In this document: in pieces, positions 36,449 to 46,213 of the stretch
Position numbering within the stretch: position 1 is the stretch's first letter
Layout: each line of letters starts with the position of its first letter
Assembly: GCA_029780115.1 (NCBI GenBank)
Contig: JAKOZG010000016.1
Location: 62,001-126,000 of the forward strand
Reading direction: 5' to 3'
Source of the DNA: Thermotogota bacterium
GTDB lineage: Bacteria > Thermotogota > Thermotogae > Petrotogales > Petrotogaceae
Length of the DNA stretch: 64,000 nucleotides
Position numbers and translations under genes: made by a program
Notes under the pieces: generated by a model
Told to the model about the DNA's origin: nothing
Databases searched by the model: none
Seen by the model: only the letters and a program-made list of their open reading frames with translations

Positions 36449-38446
36449 GTGAATAAGTATTCAATCATTTTTTTATTGTTAATGTTGCTTTCTTTTGGTT
36501 CTATCTTTGCGATTAATTCCTCTTTTTTACTTTCAAAAGACGCTTCTTCAGTCTATTTGGTGGCAAGTTTTAACCACTTTGAACCTATTGAAATGGAAAA
36601 GAGTTTAGGAGAGTTATGGCGCTATTCTACGGATTTAGAGCCTGGCGAATATCTATATAAGTATATTATTGATGGAGAAGAAACCCTTGATTTTCAAAAC
36701 CCTAACATTACAGTCTTTAACGGAGAAATTTTCAACGTGAGGGTTGTTAAAGAACCTTACAGTTTTCCAAGAACTGGCGATGGCAGGGTGAAAGAAATAT
36801 ACTTTAAAAATGCAAGAAGATATATTAATCCAGTTAAACCTGGTGAAATATATTTGTCCATCGAATTTGAAAAAAACGATGTAGTAGATGTTAATTTACA
36901 ATCAAATGCTAAATGGGTAAGTAAAGAGATTATAGAATCTGGAAACAATGTTCTTTATAGGTTTCATGTCTTTACTGAGGCTCCCGTGCTGAAGTACAGG
37001 TTTGCCATCGATGATTCGCAAGAGATTATTTATGGTTATGATGGAACTGAGAATTTCTTTGAATTCGACTTTTCTAAGCCAATAATCCCATATTTTGATA
37101 CTCCTGACTGGGCAAAAGGAAGGGTGTATTATCAAATCTTTCCTGATAGATTTAGAAATGGAGACTCTCATAACGACCCAAAAGGGACTTATAATTGGTA
37201 TGGCCCACATAATAGAAATTCACTGGCTTTTAGTTTTTATGGTGGCGATCTCCAAGGAGTTATAGATTCTATTGATTATTTGGAGTATTTGGGTGTAGAA
37301 GCTATTTATTTTAATCCAATTTTTGAGGCTCCTAGCACACATAAATACGATACAAAAGATTATTTAAAGATAGATCCTTCTTTTGGAGACGAAGAAGTTT
37401 TCTTGGATATGCTGGATATTCTTCATGAATGCGATATAAAAGTGATTTTAGATGGAGTTTTTAATCATACAGGTACAGAATTTTTTGCGATGCAGGAGAA
37501 TTTTGCTAAGCAAGAAGAGTCAAGATATTTAGATTGGTATTTTATTAAGTCTTTTCCTATAAGGAAGTCAACTTCAAGTTATGAAGGATGGCATGGATAT
37601 GCAGATCTTCCACAATTAAACAATAACAATCCAAAAGTTAAGGCATATATAAACCACGTTATTGGTAAATGGATGAGCATTGGAATAGATGGCTGGAGAT
37701 TAGATGCAGTTGATCAGCTTCCAGTAAGTTATTGGGCGTCTCTTTATGAGAATTTTAAAAATATAGATGAAAATACATTCATCGTAGGCGAATTCTGGCG
37801 AGATGCAACTTCTTATTTTGAGGATCCAGCTTTTGATTCTGTGATGAATTATATCTTTAGAGATGCCGTTATAGCTTATGCAAGAGGAGGAAGCGCAAAC
37901 AATTTTGTTAAGACAACAAACGCTTATTTGGATAAATATCCCCCACAAGTTTTACATAGTTTATGGAACATGTTGGGTTCTCATGATACTGAAAGAATCT
38001 TAACTGCATTGGATGAAAATATAGAAAGAATGAAATTAGCTGCTGTTCTTCATATTACCTTTATTGGTTCTCCTCTCATTTATTATGGAGATGAAATAGG
38101 CATGACGGGATCTACAGATCCATTTTGTAGAGTGCCTTTTTACTGGGATGAAGATATGTGGAACATGGATATATTTGACTTATATCAAGCGTTAATTCAA
38201 TTAAGAAAAGATAGTTTAGCGATTCGGCAGGGTGATTATAATGTTTTATATTCAAAAGGTAATGTGTTGATATATAAGAGATATTATCAATCGGAAAAGG
38301 TTATTGTTGCTTTGAACTCTAAAAATTCTCCTGTAAATGTTAATCATGAGTTAGATGGAGATTATGTCGATTATTTTTCAAAAGGAAAGGTTAATGTAAT
38401 TGAATCTATTCCTGCAAATGGATTTTATATATTAGTTAATGAGTAA
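36449..38446 (+). CDS. Secreted GH13 alpha-amylase/neopullulanase-like glycosidase
   Basis: About 665 residues. The start is GTG 36449 or TTG 36446, behind AAGGAG. A signal peptide (hydrophobic core FLLLMLLSFGSIFA, cleavage near 20-22) implies export. Next comes a CBM48-like segment, then a CBM34-like domain, then the GH13 barrel. The barrel has GVFNHTG near 336, nucleophile Asp in GWRLDAVDQ near 418, acid Glu in VGEFWRD near 448, and LGSHDTER near 509. It probably cleaves alpha-glucans such as starch, pullulan or cyclodextrins. It precedes priA by 17 bases. Confidence 0.92.
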   Translation: MNKYSIIFLLLMLLSFGSIFAINSSFLLSKDASSVYLVASFNHFEPIEMEKSLGELWRYSTDLEPGEYLYKYIIDGEETLDFQNPNITVFNGEIFNVRVVKEPYSFPRTGDGRVKEIYFKNARRYINPVKPGEIYLSIEFEKNDVVDVNLQSNAKWVSKEIIESGNNVLYRFHVFTEAPVLKYRFAIDDSQEIIYGYDGTENFFEFDFSKPIIPYFDTPDWAKGRVYYQIFPDRFRNGDSHNDPKGTYNWYGPHNRNSLAFSFYGGDLQGVIDSIDYLEYLGVEAIYFNPIFEAPSTHKYDTKDYLKIDPSFGDEEVFLDMLDILHECDIKVILDGVFNHTGTEFFAMQENFAKQEESRYLDWYFIKSFPIRKSTSSYEGWHGYADLPQLNNNNPKVKAYINHVIGKWMSIGIDGWRLDAVDQLPVSYWASLYENFKNIDENTFIVGEFWRDATSYFEDPAFDSVMNYIFRDAVIAYARGGSANNFVKTTNAYLDKYPPQVLHSLWNMLGSHDTERILTALDENIERMKLAAVLHITFIGSPLIYYGDEIGMTGSTDPFCRVPFYWDEDMWNMDIFDLYQALIQLRKDSLAIRQGDYNVLYSKGNVLIYKRYYQSEKVIVALNSKNSPVNVNHELDGDYVDYFSKGKVNVIESIPANGFYILVNE

Positions 38447-38463
38447 TATTTGGAGGTTGTTTA

Positions 38464-40758
38464 ATGTATTTTTATGATGTTATTCCTTTAGGTCAAAGAT
38501 TGTTTAAACCATACACTTATAAGTATGAAAAAAAGCTTGAAATTGGACAAAGGGTTGTTATTGATTTGAGGGGTAAATATGTTCAAGGTTTAGTTTATAG
38601 AGAATCAAACGATCCGAAAGTCGTTAAAATAAAAAATATCGAATTTCCTTTAGACGAAAGAAGTTATTTGAGTGATTCACATATAAAACTTATAGAAAAG
38701 GCTAGTGATTATTTTCTTGCTCCTATGGGGGAAATAGCCAAACTTTTGTTTCCCCCAGCTTCTTCAGACTTATACAAATTAAAAATAGTTCCTTTAAGTG
38801 AACTTGCTCCTTTTGATAAACCCATATTTTATAAGGATTTTTTAAGATTGTATAAGGATAATTCTACTGCCAACAAGGCGTTGAAAGAACTGTTATCATC
38901 AAATGTGGTAAAATTAGATCTTCATAAAAAGTCTATTCGAGAAAACAAAGATTATTTTATTATTCTTAATATGGATCTATCAGAAATATGGAATCATAAT
39001 CTTTCAAAAAGCGCTCGGAATTTGGTAAATTATTTAGCAATAAATGGTGAGACATTAGAGAGTGAGTTATACGATAAAGGAATTATTAATAGAGGAACGA
39101 CTGTTTTGAAAACTTTACAAAAAAAAGGTATAATTAAAGCAATAGAGGATACTTTAATAAACAGTGAAACCGAAAAAGTAACGTTAACAGAAGAACAAAA
39201 AAGTGCAGTGGATTTCATCAAAAAGCATGATGAAAAACCTCACTTGTTATATGGGGTAACTGGAAGCGGTAAAACAGAAGTCTTTTTTGAGGTTGGAGAA
39301 AGTGTTTTAGAAAAAGGTGGTAAGCTTTTAATCCTAGTCCCAGAAATATCTTTGACATCTGAAATAATGAGTAGATTAAAAAAAAGATTTTCTAAATATA
39401 GAGCGGCTTTTTATCATTCTTCTCTCACAAGTTCGGAACGAGTTGACACTTGGTATAAGGCGGTTGAAGGAGATCTAGACATAGTTATAGGAACGAGAAG
39501 CGCTGTCTGGCTTCCTATAAAAGACTTGAGAATGATCATAATTGATGAGGAACACGATCAATCGTTTTATCAAATTGAAAATGTAACTTACGACGCAATT
39601 GAAGTTGCCTTATTTAGAAAAGAGTTAGAAAATATTCAATTGATACTTTCTTCTGCAACTCCTAGAATTATCGATATAAAAAGGGCAAAAGATAATGAAA
39701 TGCATTTAGAAACAATTGTTTCGAGATATTTCAGTGAAATGCCAGAAGTAGAGATAATAGATATGAAAAAAGAAGAAAAGTACAATTGGATTTTCAGTAA
39801 AAAGGTTATTGATAGTATTAGAGATGTAGTAGCTAAAAACAAAAAGGTTATTGTTTTTACTCCGACTAGAGGATACGCTAACTACGTTGTATGTAGTGAA
39901 TGCGGATATATATTTAAATGTGATAACTGTGACGTTTCATTAACTTTTCATAAAAAAGAGAGAAAATTGATATGTCACTATTGTGGAAATGAACAAGAAT
40001 TACCTAATTTTTGTCCAAAATGTGGAGGGTTTAAATTACAAAGTAGAGGTTATGGCACTGAAAGGGTTATAACCGAATTGACCAAGTTGTTTCCATCTGA
40101 GCCTATAGTTAGAGTTGATAGAACTGTTATTAAAACTTTTGATGATTTGAAAAATACTTTCACATTTATGAAAGAGCCTGGAAGAAAGATTATTGTAGGA
40201 ACTAAGATGATAACAAAAGGTTTAGATATAAAAGATCTTGACTTGGTTGTAATATTAGATTCGGATAGATACACCCATATGCCTGATTATAATGCTAGAG
40301 AGAGCACCGCTTCTTTGATCATGCAAGTTGCTGGAAGATCTGGAAGAAAAGAGAAGGGGAAAGTTATCATACAAAGTTTTGATCCAAACAATGAGGTTTA
40401 CAAAGCCGCAATCAACCATGATTATACTTTTATAGCTGAAAAAGAGCTTGAACAGCGTGAAAAATATAAATATCCCCCGTTTACAAAATTGTTTTTGATA
40501 ATGGTCAGTAATAGGAAAATGGAGAACGTTAAATCCATAAGTCAAGATCTTATAAATGAATTGGGAAGTGTTATTGATAATAAGCAAGTGGAGTTGTTAG
40601 GACCAGTTACTCCAATTATTTCCAAGTTAAGAGGTGATTATAGACTTCAGATTATTTTAAAAGTATTTCAAGAAGATACAAGCTTTTTGATGCCAATTGT
40701 AGAGAAGTATGATAAAGATATTAAAGTATATGTTAATCCCCCTACAACTATATTGTAA
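38464..40758 (+). CDS. priA: Primosomal replication-restart helicase PriA
   Basis: 764 residues. N-terminal 3'-DNA-binding domain (YFYDVIPLGQRLFKPYTY), helicase Walker A YGVTGSGKTE at 263-272, motif II DEEHD near 359-363, and the four Cys pairs of the double zinc site (CSECG, CDNC, CHYCG, CPKCGG) at about 478-525. Motifs V/VI are in GTKMITKGLDIKDL and QVAGRSGRKEKG. PriA reloads the replisome at collapsed forks. It is read through from the amylase gene (17 bases). Confidence 0.97.
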   Translation: MYFYDVIPLGQRLFKPYTYKYEKKLEIGQRVVIDLRGKYVQGLVYRESNDPKVVKIKNIEFPLDERSYLSDSHIKLIEKASDYFLAPMGEIAKLLFPPASSDLYKLKIVPLSELAPFDKPIFYKDFLRLYKDNSTANKALKELLSSNVVKLDLHKKSIRENKDYFIILNMDLSEIWNHNLSKSARNLVNYLAINGETLESELYDKGIINRGTTVLKTLQKKGIIKAIEDTLINSETEKVTLTEEQKSAVDFIKKHDEKPHLLYGVTGSGKTEVFFEVGESVLEKGGKLLILVPEISLTSEIMSRLKKRFSKYRAAFYHSSLTSSERVDTWYKAVEGDLDIVIGTRSAVWLPIKDLRMIIIDEEHDQSFYQIENVTYDAIEVALFRKELENIQLILSSATPRIIDIKRAKDNEMHLETIVSRYFSEMPEVEIIDMKKEEKYNWIFSKKVIDSIRDVVAKNKKVIVFTPTRGYANYVVCSECGYIFKCDNCDVSLTFHKKERKLICHYCGNEQELPNFCPKCGGFKLQSRGYGTERVITELTKLFPSEPIVRVDRTVIKTFDDLKNTFTFMKEPGRKIIVGTKMITKGLDIKDLDLVVILDSDRYTHMPDYNARESTASLIMQVAGRSGRKEKGKVIIQSFDPNNEVYKAAINHDYTFIAEKELEQREKYKYPPFTKLFLIMVSNRKMENVKSISQDLINELGSVIDNKQVELLGPVTPIISKLRGDYRLQIILKVFQEDTSFLMPIVEKYDKDIKVYVNPPTTIL

Positions 40759-40843
40759 AAAAGTATGCGATCTTCATGTATTTTGTTCCTTAGTATACAC
40801 GAAGTTCAGTTAGACAATATTCAAGCCTATGGAGGTGGTAGTG

Positions 40844-41440
40844 ATGGAGTATAAAGTTTTTACAAAGTCTGTAGAACTTAGTGAGGCCAACAAAAATTAC
40901 CTTGCTAAAAGAATGTCAAAGCCTGATCATTTGCTAAAAAAACAGAAAGATTTAGTCTCACCAGCTGATGTAAGGATCACTAAAGAAAGGGGAATATATA
41001 AAGTAGAAATTACCACTCACGTTAAAGCGCTAAGTAAAATAATTAAAGTTGAGGAAAGAAGCAACGATTTATATGAAGCTATAGATAGAGCGACGGATGC
41101 GTTGGAAAGAAAGATAAGAGAAATTAAAACAAGATTACATCCAAAACAGCAGAGCAGCAAAGGAGCAATTCCAGTTAATCCAAGAGAAACAACTACCACA
41201 ACTAGAATAGAAGAGGCAGAATTTGAAGAGGAAGAAGAAATACTAGAAAAACCTACTCCGCCAAAAATAGCTAGAATAAAGCATCATGACTTAACTGTAA
41301 TGAATGTTGAAGAAGCAATACTTCAAATGCAACTTTTAGGCCATTCGTTCTTTGTTTTCAGGGATTCCACAAATGACGCTGTTTCTGTCTTGTATGAACG
41401 AAAAGATGGTGATTTAGGTCTTCTTGTTTTCAATGAATAA
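40844..41440 (+). CDS. hpf: Ribosome hibernation-promoting factor, long form
   Basis: 198 residues from ATG 40844; GGAGGTGGT at 40831 sits ahead of it. N-terminal RaiA/HPF domain (MEYKVFTKSVELSEANKNYL, then YEAIDRATDALERKIREI), an acidic linker, and the C-terminal dimerisation domain (KHHDLTVMNVEEAILQMQLLGHSFFVFRD). Long HPF dimerises 70S ribosomes into inactive 100S particles in stationary phase. An imperfect hairpin (CTTCATGTA / TACACGAAG) at 40774-40803 lies between priA and this gene. Confidence 0.95.
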   Translation: MEYKVFTKSVELSEANKNYLAKRMSKPDHLLKKQKDLVSPADVRITKERGIYKVEITTHVKALSKIIKVEERSNDLYEAIDRATDALERKIREIKTRLHPKQQSSKGAIPVNPRETTTTTRIEEAEFEEEEEILEKPTPPKIARIKHHDLTVMNVEEAILQMQLLGHSFFVFRDSTNDAVSVLYERKDGDLGLLVFNE

Positions 41441-41454
41441 TTTAATGTTATTTT

Positions 41455-41487
41455 AAAAAAGAGATGTGCTTTTAGCACATCTCTTTT
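41455..41487. terminator. Bidirectional intrinsic terminator after hpf
   Basis: AAAAAAGAGATGTGCT pairs with AGCACATCTCTTTTT around TTT. It serves hpf and the convergent glutaredoxin gene. Confidence 0.95.
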
Positions 41488-41494
41488 TAATTTT

Positions 41495-41737
41495 TTAATT
41501 TATTCCAAGCAACTTGTCGATTTTCTTTTTATCAAACCCTATAACATACTCGTTTCCGATTTGAATTACAGGAACTCCCATTTGATGGGTTTTTCTAACA
41601 AGATCTTCAGCGGCTTTTTGGTCTTTTGAAACGTCTATTTCTTTGTACTTGACTCCTAATCCATCTAAATAAGCTTTCGCCTTTTTGCACCATGGACAGG
41701 TTGGTGTGGTATAAATAACAACCTTTACATCGTTCAT
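41495..41737 (-). CDS. Glutaredoxin family protein (NrdH-like)
   Basis: 80 residues behind GGGGGCAATTTT. Thioredoxin-fold with the redox pair in TPTCPWCKKA (Cys14, Cys17), a cis-Pro loop HQMGVPVIQIG, and the C-terminal YVIGFDKKKIDKLLG. The size and CPWC motif suit glutaredoxin-like small thiol reductants. The electron donor is unknown. Confidence 0.92.
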   Translation of the reverse strand: MNDVKVVIYTTPTCPWCKKAKAYLDGLGVKYKEIDVSKDQKAAEDLVRKTHQMGVPVIQIGNEYVIGFDKKKIDKLLGIN

Positions 41738-41948
41738 AAAATTGCCCCCTTTTCATAAAAACTCATAATACCTATACCGGGTATTCCTATTTATATAATA
41801 TCAGAGTTTTGTAATAGCAATTTTAACAAAAAGTAAATTAATTGTTGTAACATTTGCTTTGGGTATTAATAATTTGGATGTGACGAAATCCATATTTCGA
41901 GATCTGAAAGGATTGAAAGGTTTAATAACCCACTAGTTGACATAAAGA

Positions 41949-42947
41949 ATGTTAGACGAGGTGATAAAAACGAATTACATATTTGATTATCCTAAGATAC
42001 CGGTCGATTATACTATAAAAAAAGAGAATGATTATTTAGTTTTTACTTTTGAGACCGTTTATCAAGATCCTGTATGTAAAGAGAATGAAACACAAATTGT
42101 TCATATGTTTGTTCCTGAAGAAAAGGTAAAAGGGGATATTGTGTTTTTACATGGAATTGGTCCGAACAATGTTCCATATCTGGAATGGTATGGTAGATAC
42201 TTTAAAAAATTTGGTTATAGAACAAGTGTAGTTATTTTGCCATATCACTTAGAAAGAGCTCTTGAAGGTGCTCAGGACGGAGATCCTTTTTATTCTTCTG
42301 AACCAAATGAATGTGTTGTACTCTTTCATAATGCTGTAAAAGATGTCAGAAGAACAATTGATTTGTTGGAAACTTTTAATGATTATTCCGAAGATAATTT
42401 GTATTTAATGGGAGTTTCTTTCGGTGGAATAATTGGAACAATGGTGTTAGCGCTTGATAAACGGATAAAGAAAGGAATTTTAATGATTACAGGCGGAAAT
42501 TGGCGATGGATAAACTTTTATTCTCCATTCACACAAAAGGTTAGGGATGCGTACGCTACTTACAAAAATTCGTATGGTTGTGATTCTGAAGAATATTGCC
42601 TAAAGTTTAGAAAGGATGCCTTTAATTTTGTAAAAGAAAATATAAATTCAATAGACGATATTTTTCAAAAAACACCTATACCTTGTTATCATTATGATCC
42701 GTTATCGTATGCTAAGTTCGTTGATCAACCAGTTCTTTTTATAAGAGGAGTTTTTGATAAAATAATTCCTCATCAAGCTACAAAAGAGCTAGTAGATCTT
42801 TTACCAAACAAGGTTGTTAAAAATATTTTGGCTGGTCATAAGTCTAGTTATTTTTGGAAAAATTTGGTAGGAAGATGGGTAATTTCTTTTATTGAGAAAG
42901 AACCCGTTAAGGAATCAGAAAAAAAACTACAAAAAACTTTGGAGTGA
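41949..42947 (+). CDS. Alpha/beta hydrolase family protein
   Basis: 332 residues. Oxyanion-side HGIG at 68-71, nucleophile elbow GVSFGG with Ser157, and a likely acid Asp in RGVFDKIIP near 265 and His in LAGHKSSY near 284. No signal peptide. Substrate is unknown; the fold fits esterases and dipeptidyl-peptidase-like hydrolases. The start is uncertain: the ATG lacks a ribosome site, whereas GAGGTGAT 12 bases further in precedes only ATA or ACG codons. It ends 8 bases before the convergent neighbour's stop. Confidence 0.8.
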   Translation: MLDEVIKTNYIFDYPKIPVDYTIKKENDYLVFTFETVYQDPVCKENETQIVHMFVPEEKVKGDIVFLHGIGPNNVPYLEWYGRYFKKFGYRTSVVILPYHLERALEGAQDGDPFYSSEPNECVVLFHNAVKDVRRTIDLLETFNDYSEDNLYLMGVSFGGIIGTMVLALDKRIKKGILMITGGNWRWINFYSPFTQKVRDAYATYKNSYGCDSEEYCLKFRKDAFNFVKENINSIDDIFQKTPIPCYHYDPLSYAKFVDQPVLFIRGVFDKIIPHQATKELVDLLPNKVVKNILAGHKSSYFWKNLVGRWVISFIEKEPVKESEKKLQKTLE

Positions 42948-42955
42948 GAGTTTAA

Positions 42956-43480
42956 TTAAACTGAAAAATCTAACTCTATACCCCTAAAAAATTGAGCATT
43001 AAGTGATGATGCGTTATTTTTTAAGAGTTCTAATATTTGAAGTTTTTCAAGTAGTTTTTTTATTTTTTTGGGATCTGTTTCAAAGGTTAATTGGGTTTTT
43101 ATTTTTTCTATTTCTTTTTCGATGTTTTGTCGAACCTTTTCTTCGACATTTACGTCTTCTTCTTGAACAATTAATGTATTTTCGGGGGGTTGAGAAAGGA
43201 TATTTTCTTTTTTGTAGAGTATAACAGCTTTAGACTTTCCTCCAACAGCTGCTAAGAAGCCTCCTCTTTTTTGGAATTGGAGGTCGATGTCTGTATAGAT
43301 TACAATTCCACCATTTTTAAGTGCCTGTGATTTAAATTGGTTAATGTTCCCAGCTTCATGAGCAGCAACTCTCAAAATGCTCAATGAAGCGGGAACACTA
43401 TTTGATAATCCTGGTTCGCCAGGATCTAATTTATAACTTATATACGGATTGTAAACGTTGGGGGTTACTGCGTTTACCAT
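42956..43480 (-). CDS. Uncharacterised protein with coiled-coil C-terminus
   Basis: 174 residues from ATG 43480, placed behind GGGTGATTAAG; the frame is open to 43504. There is an AAHEAGNINQFKSQALKNGG segment near residue 41 that loosely recalls SprA-related putative metalloproteases (HE motif), but the second metal-site residues are not evident. Residues about 105-160 are charged and helical (EEKVRQNIEKEIEKIKTQL). I do not recognise a function. It follows the exported DUF4139-like gene by 29 bases and may be its operon partner. Confidence 0.7.
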   Translation of the reverse strand: MVNAVTPNVYNPYISYKLDPGEPGLSNSVPASLSILRVAAHEAGNINQFKSQALKNGGIVIYTDIDLQFQKRGGFLAAVGGKSKAVILYKKENILSQPPENTLIVQEEDVNVEEKVRQNIEKEIEKIKTQLTFETDPKKIKKLLEKLQILELLKNNASSLNAQFFRGIELDFSV

Positions 43481-43509
43481 CTTAATCACCCATAAAAGAG
43501 GCAATCATG

Positions 43510-44754
43510 TTAATTTGAAGTTGTTTTTACAGTCATCCTTATTATTACTTGGTCTGTAAGCTCAAAACTCAAATCTATCTTACCTTTTTGAGAATTGTCT
43601 TTAACACCTCTGTAACCACCGTCTATCTTCATTTGATCTATTTCTAAATTTGGTGCTGCAGCTGAAATTTGTACCACCTTAATTTTATCAGAAAAATTTT
43701 TAATTGTGATTAAAAAATCTATTATCCTGGTATCAGCTGTTTTTACTTCAACATCAGATAACTTTTCAAACTTATATTGAACGTCCCAACTCTCTCCTAA
43801 ATCTATTTTAACTATGTCATCAATAGGTGTGTCATATATATTCGTCTTTTTTATGGGGAAATTTTTGTCATCGTATTGTTCATATATCCATACTTCACCA
43901 TATGGCAAATCTATACCTAGACCATTGTGCTTGGTATTCTCAAAGTATCTTACAAGTCTGGTTTTAGTGAAGTCCTGAATGTTTGTGTATAGATTGAAAG
44001 TTATAACATTTCTATCCTCATATGAAAGGACTTTGTTTTCTGAGATGCTGAAATTCATTATATCGCTAACAAATTTAATATTACCAAGAGAAATGGTGTA
44101 AGTTTGAGTTAATATCGCCTCTTGAGCTATTGTTTGAAAATCTGTTCCCTGGCCAAGTCTGAGAGTACTTAAAGCTTTCGTAGTTTCTACATAATCACGA
44201 GGTGAAAGATTCAAATATTCATTTACAAGATATAAATTGGTTGTTCCTACCGCTTTGCCGTTGATTTCTATGTTCTTTTTAAAGGTTCCATCTTTTTTCA
44301 TTTCGTAGACTATTTTCCATGTTCCTGGAGCTTGTAAGGCAATAGTAGCTGTTTTATTTTTTGTTTTTTCTAGGACTATTTTGACACTGGCTTTAATTTT
44401 ATCTTTATTCTTTTCATTAGTTGTACACCAGTGATTAATTTGAGAGTTATAGAATAAGATATCGTTAGTACCATCAATTTTGAAGATGTTTTCATCTATT
44501 TGTTGTATCGTTTTATTTTTGAAGTCTTCTAAAGAAACTATTTTAAAACTAAATTGTTGGTAAGTCTTCTCTAAACTCCAAGAATTTACCCCTGTTACCC
44601 ATAGAACTTCAAACCCCTCTGGTACTTGGAATGTTGTTTGATCGGTTGTAACATAGTGTAGTTGGGCATCTCTAAAAAGGAAGGTGTAAGTCTGAGTAAG
44701 GGAGATTACACTAAGTGTAACAAATAGTACTAAAACCAACACTTTTTTATTCAT
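43510..44754 (-). CDS. Exported DUF4139-like beta-rich protein
   Basis: 414 residues from ATG 44754, with AGGGGGTG ahead; the upstream GTG overlaps the ribosome site. A signal peptide (MNKKVLVLVLFVTLSVISLTQ) leads into a beta-rich protein. The C-terminal block YFENTKHNGLGIDLP followed by GEVWIYE and KIDLGESWDV resembles the DUF4139 domain. Function is unknown; such proteins are often secreted or surface-linked. It lies 21 bases after the ahcY stop on the same strand. Confidence 0.72.
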   Translation of the reverse strand: MNKKVLVLVLFVTLSVISLTQTYTFLFRDAQLHYVTTDQTTFQVPEGFEVLWVTGVNSWSLEKTYQQFSFKIVSLEDFKNKTIQQIDENIFKIDGTNDILFYNSQINHWCTTNEKNKDKIKASVKIVLEKTKNKTATIALQAPGTWKIVYEMKKDGTFKKNIEINGKAVGTTNLYLVNEYLNLSPRDYVETTKALSTLRLGQGTDFQTIAQEAILTQTYTISLGNIKFVSDIMNFSISENKVLSYEDRNVITFNLYTNIQDFTKTRLVRYFENTKHNGLGIDLPYGEVWIYEQYDDKNFPIKKTNIYDTPIDDIVKIDLGESWDVQYKFEKLSDVEVKTADTRIIDFLITIKNFSDKIKVVQISAAAPNLEIDQMKIDGGYRGVKDNSQKGKIDLSFELTDQVIIRMTVKTTSN

Positions 44755-44775
44755 GATTTGCACCCCCTTATTTTA

Positions 44776-45999
44776 TTATTTCCAATCGTTCAAATAATCT
44801 TTCTGCTCCTGCGTGAATTCATCGATTTTTACTCCGATAGTTTCTAGTTTAATCTTTGCTATCTTTTCATCAATTTCATAAGGGACAGGCTCGACACATA
44901 TTTTCATATGTTCATGATTTTCTTTTATGTATTTTGCACCTTCTAATTGTAAGCTGAAAGATAAATCCATTATTTCTACTGGGTGACCATCTGCATTAAC
45001 TAGGTTAACCAATCTGCCTTTACCTAATAAATAGACTTTTTTACCGTTTGGTAGTTTATATTCTTCAACACCGTCTCTTACTTCACGCTTTGAAACAGCA
45101 ATTTCTTCTAGGTCTTTAACTTTCACTTCTACGTCAAAATGTCCAGCGTTTGATAAAATTGCACCATCTTTCATCTTTAAGAAATGTTCCTTTGTTATGA
45201 CATCTATATTGCCCGTTACTGTGACGAAAAAGTCTCCATACTCTGCTGCTTCACTCATTTTCATAACTGAAAACCCGTCCATTATAGCTTCTATTGCCTT
45301 GATAGGATCTACTTCGGTAACTATAACATTTGCACCTAGTCCTTTCGCTCTCATTGCTACACCTTTACCACACCATCCATATCCTGCGACAACCACAGTT
45401 TTTCCAGCCACAGAAAGATTTGTAGACCTTATTATTCCGTCCCAAGTTGATTGTCCTGTACCGTATCTGTTATCAAACAGATATTTCATGTATGAATCGT
45501 TTATGAGAACTACAGGTACAGGCAATTTATTTTGCCTATACAGTGATTTGTATCTTTTAACTCCTGTGGTAGTTTCTTCACATATGCCCCACAAATTTTT
45601 AACTTTTTCTGGATATTTATTCATGAGAGTAATGCCTAAATCTGCTCCGTCATCTAGTATTATATTTGGGTTTGATTCTAAAACTTTTTCAATATTTTTC
45701 CAATAGATATTTGGATCTAATGTTCGTTGAGCATGGACGTTAAGTCCGTACTCTTTTAGGGCTTCAACTACATCATCTTGAGTAGATAAGGGATTGCTTC
45801 CTGTTATAGCAACATTTGCTCCCAATTCATGTAAAACGAGGCCTAAATAGGCTGTTTTTGCCTCTAAATGAATACTGATAGCAATATTGACGTCTTTGAA
45901 AGGTTGTTCATCCTTGTAAAGAGCTTTTAAATAGTTTAGAACAGTCATGTGGTTTTTTACCCATTCTATTTTTCTTCTTCCACTTTCAACTTTTGCCAT
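44776..45999 (-). CDS. ahcY: Adenosylhomocysteinase
   Basis: 407 residues behind AGGAGG. Visible: NIAISIHLEAKTAYL, the ITGSNPLSTQDDV substrate loop, DDGADLG, CEETTTGV, and the Rossmann loop GYGWCGKGVAMRAKGLGA. The C-terminus YLNDWK is shorter than in mammalian forms, as in other bacteria and archaea. It hydrolyses S-adenosylhomocysteine to adenosine and homocysteine, relieving product inhibition of methyltransferases. Two family A repeats (46021-46200) lie directly upstream. Confidence 0.96.
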   Translation of the reverse strand: MAKVESGRRKIEWVKNHMTVLNYLKALYKDEQPFKDVNIAISIHLEAKTAYLGLVLHELGANVAITGSNPLSTQDDVVEALKEYGLNVHAQRTLDPNIYWKNIEKVLESNPNIILDDGADLGITLMNKYPEKVKNLWGICEETTTGVKRYKSLYRQNKLPVPVVLINDSYMKYLFDNRYGTGQSTWDGIIRSTNLSVAGKTVVVAGYGWCGKGVAMRAKGLGANVIVTEVDPIKAIEAIMDGFSVMKMSEAAEYGDFFVTVTGNIDVITKEHFLKMKDGAILSNAGHFDVEVKVKDLEEIAVSKREVRDGVEEYKLPNGKKVYLLGKGRLVNLVNADGHPVEIMDLSFSLQLEGAKYIKENHEHMKICVEPVPYEIDEKIAKIKLETIGVKIDEFTQEQKDYLNDWK

Positions 46000-46020
46000 T
46001 TTGAGCCTCCTGTAAATGAT

Positions 46021-46200
46021 TATCTTTATAAATCTTTATTTCTAATTTGGTACTTGTACCGAGGAGTGGGAAAGGGCTTCGCCCTAGACCCGTTATAAAT
46101 TCAATATGCTATCTTTATAAATCTTTATTTCTAATTTGGTACTTGTACCGAGGAAGAAGGGAGGGCTTCGCCCTAGACCCATTATAAATTCAATATGCTA
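46021..46200 (-). repeat. Two tandem 89-bp repeats (family A, minus orientation)
   Basis: CTAATTTGGTACTTGTACC recurs at 46042 and 46131 (89 bases apart), each followed by GGGCTTCGCCCTAGACCC and ATAAATTCAATATGCTA. Reverse-complemented, this matches the 90-bp units at 3278 almost base for base. It fills the gap between the TPR-like gene and ahcY. Confidence 0.95.
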
Positions 46201-46213
46201 TTATGCAAATTTT

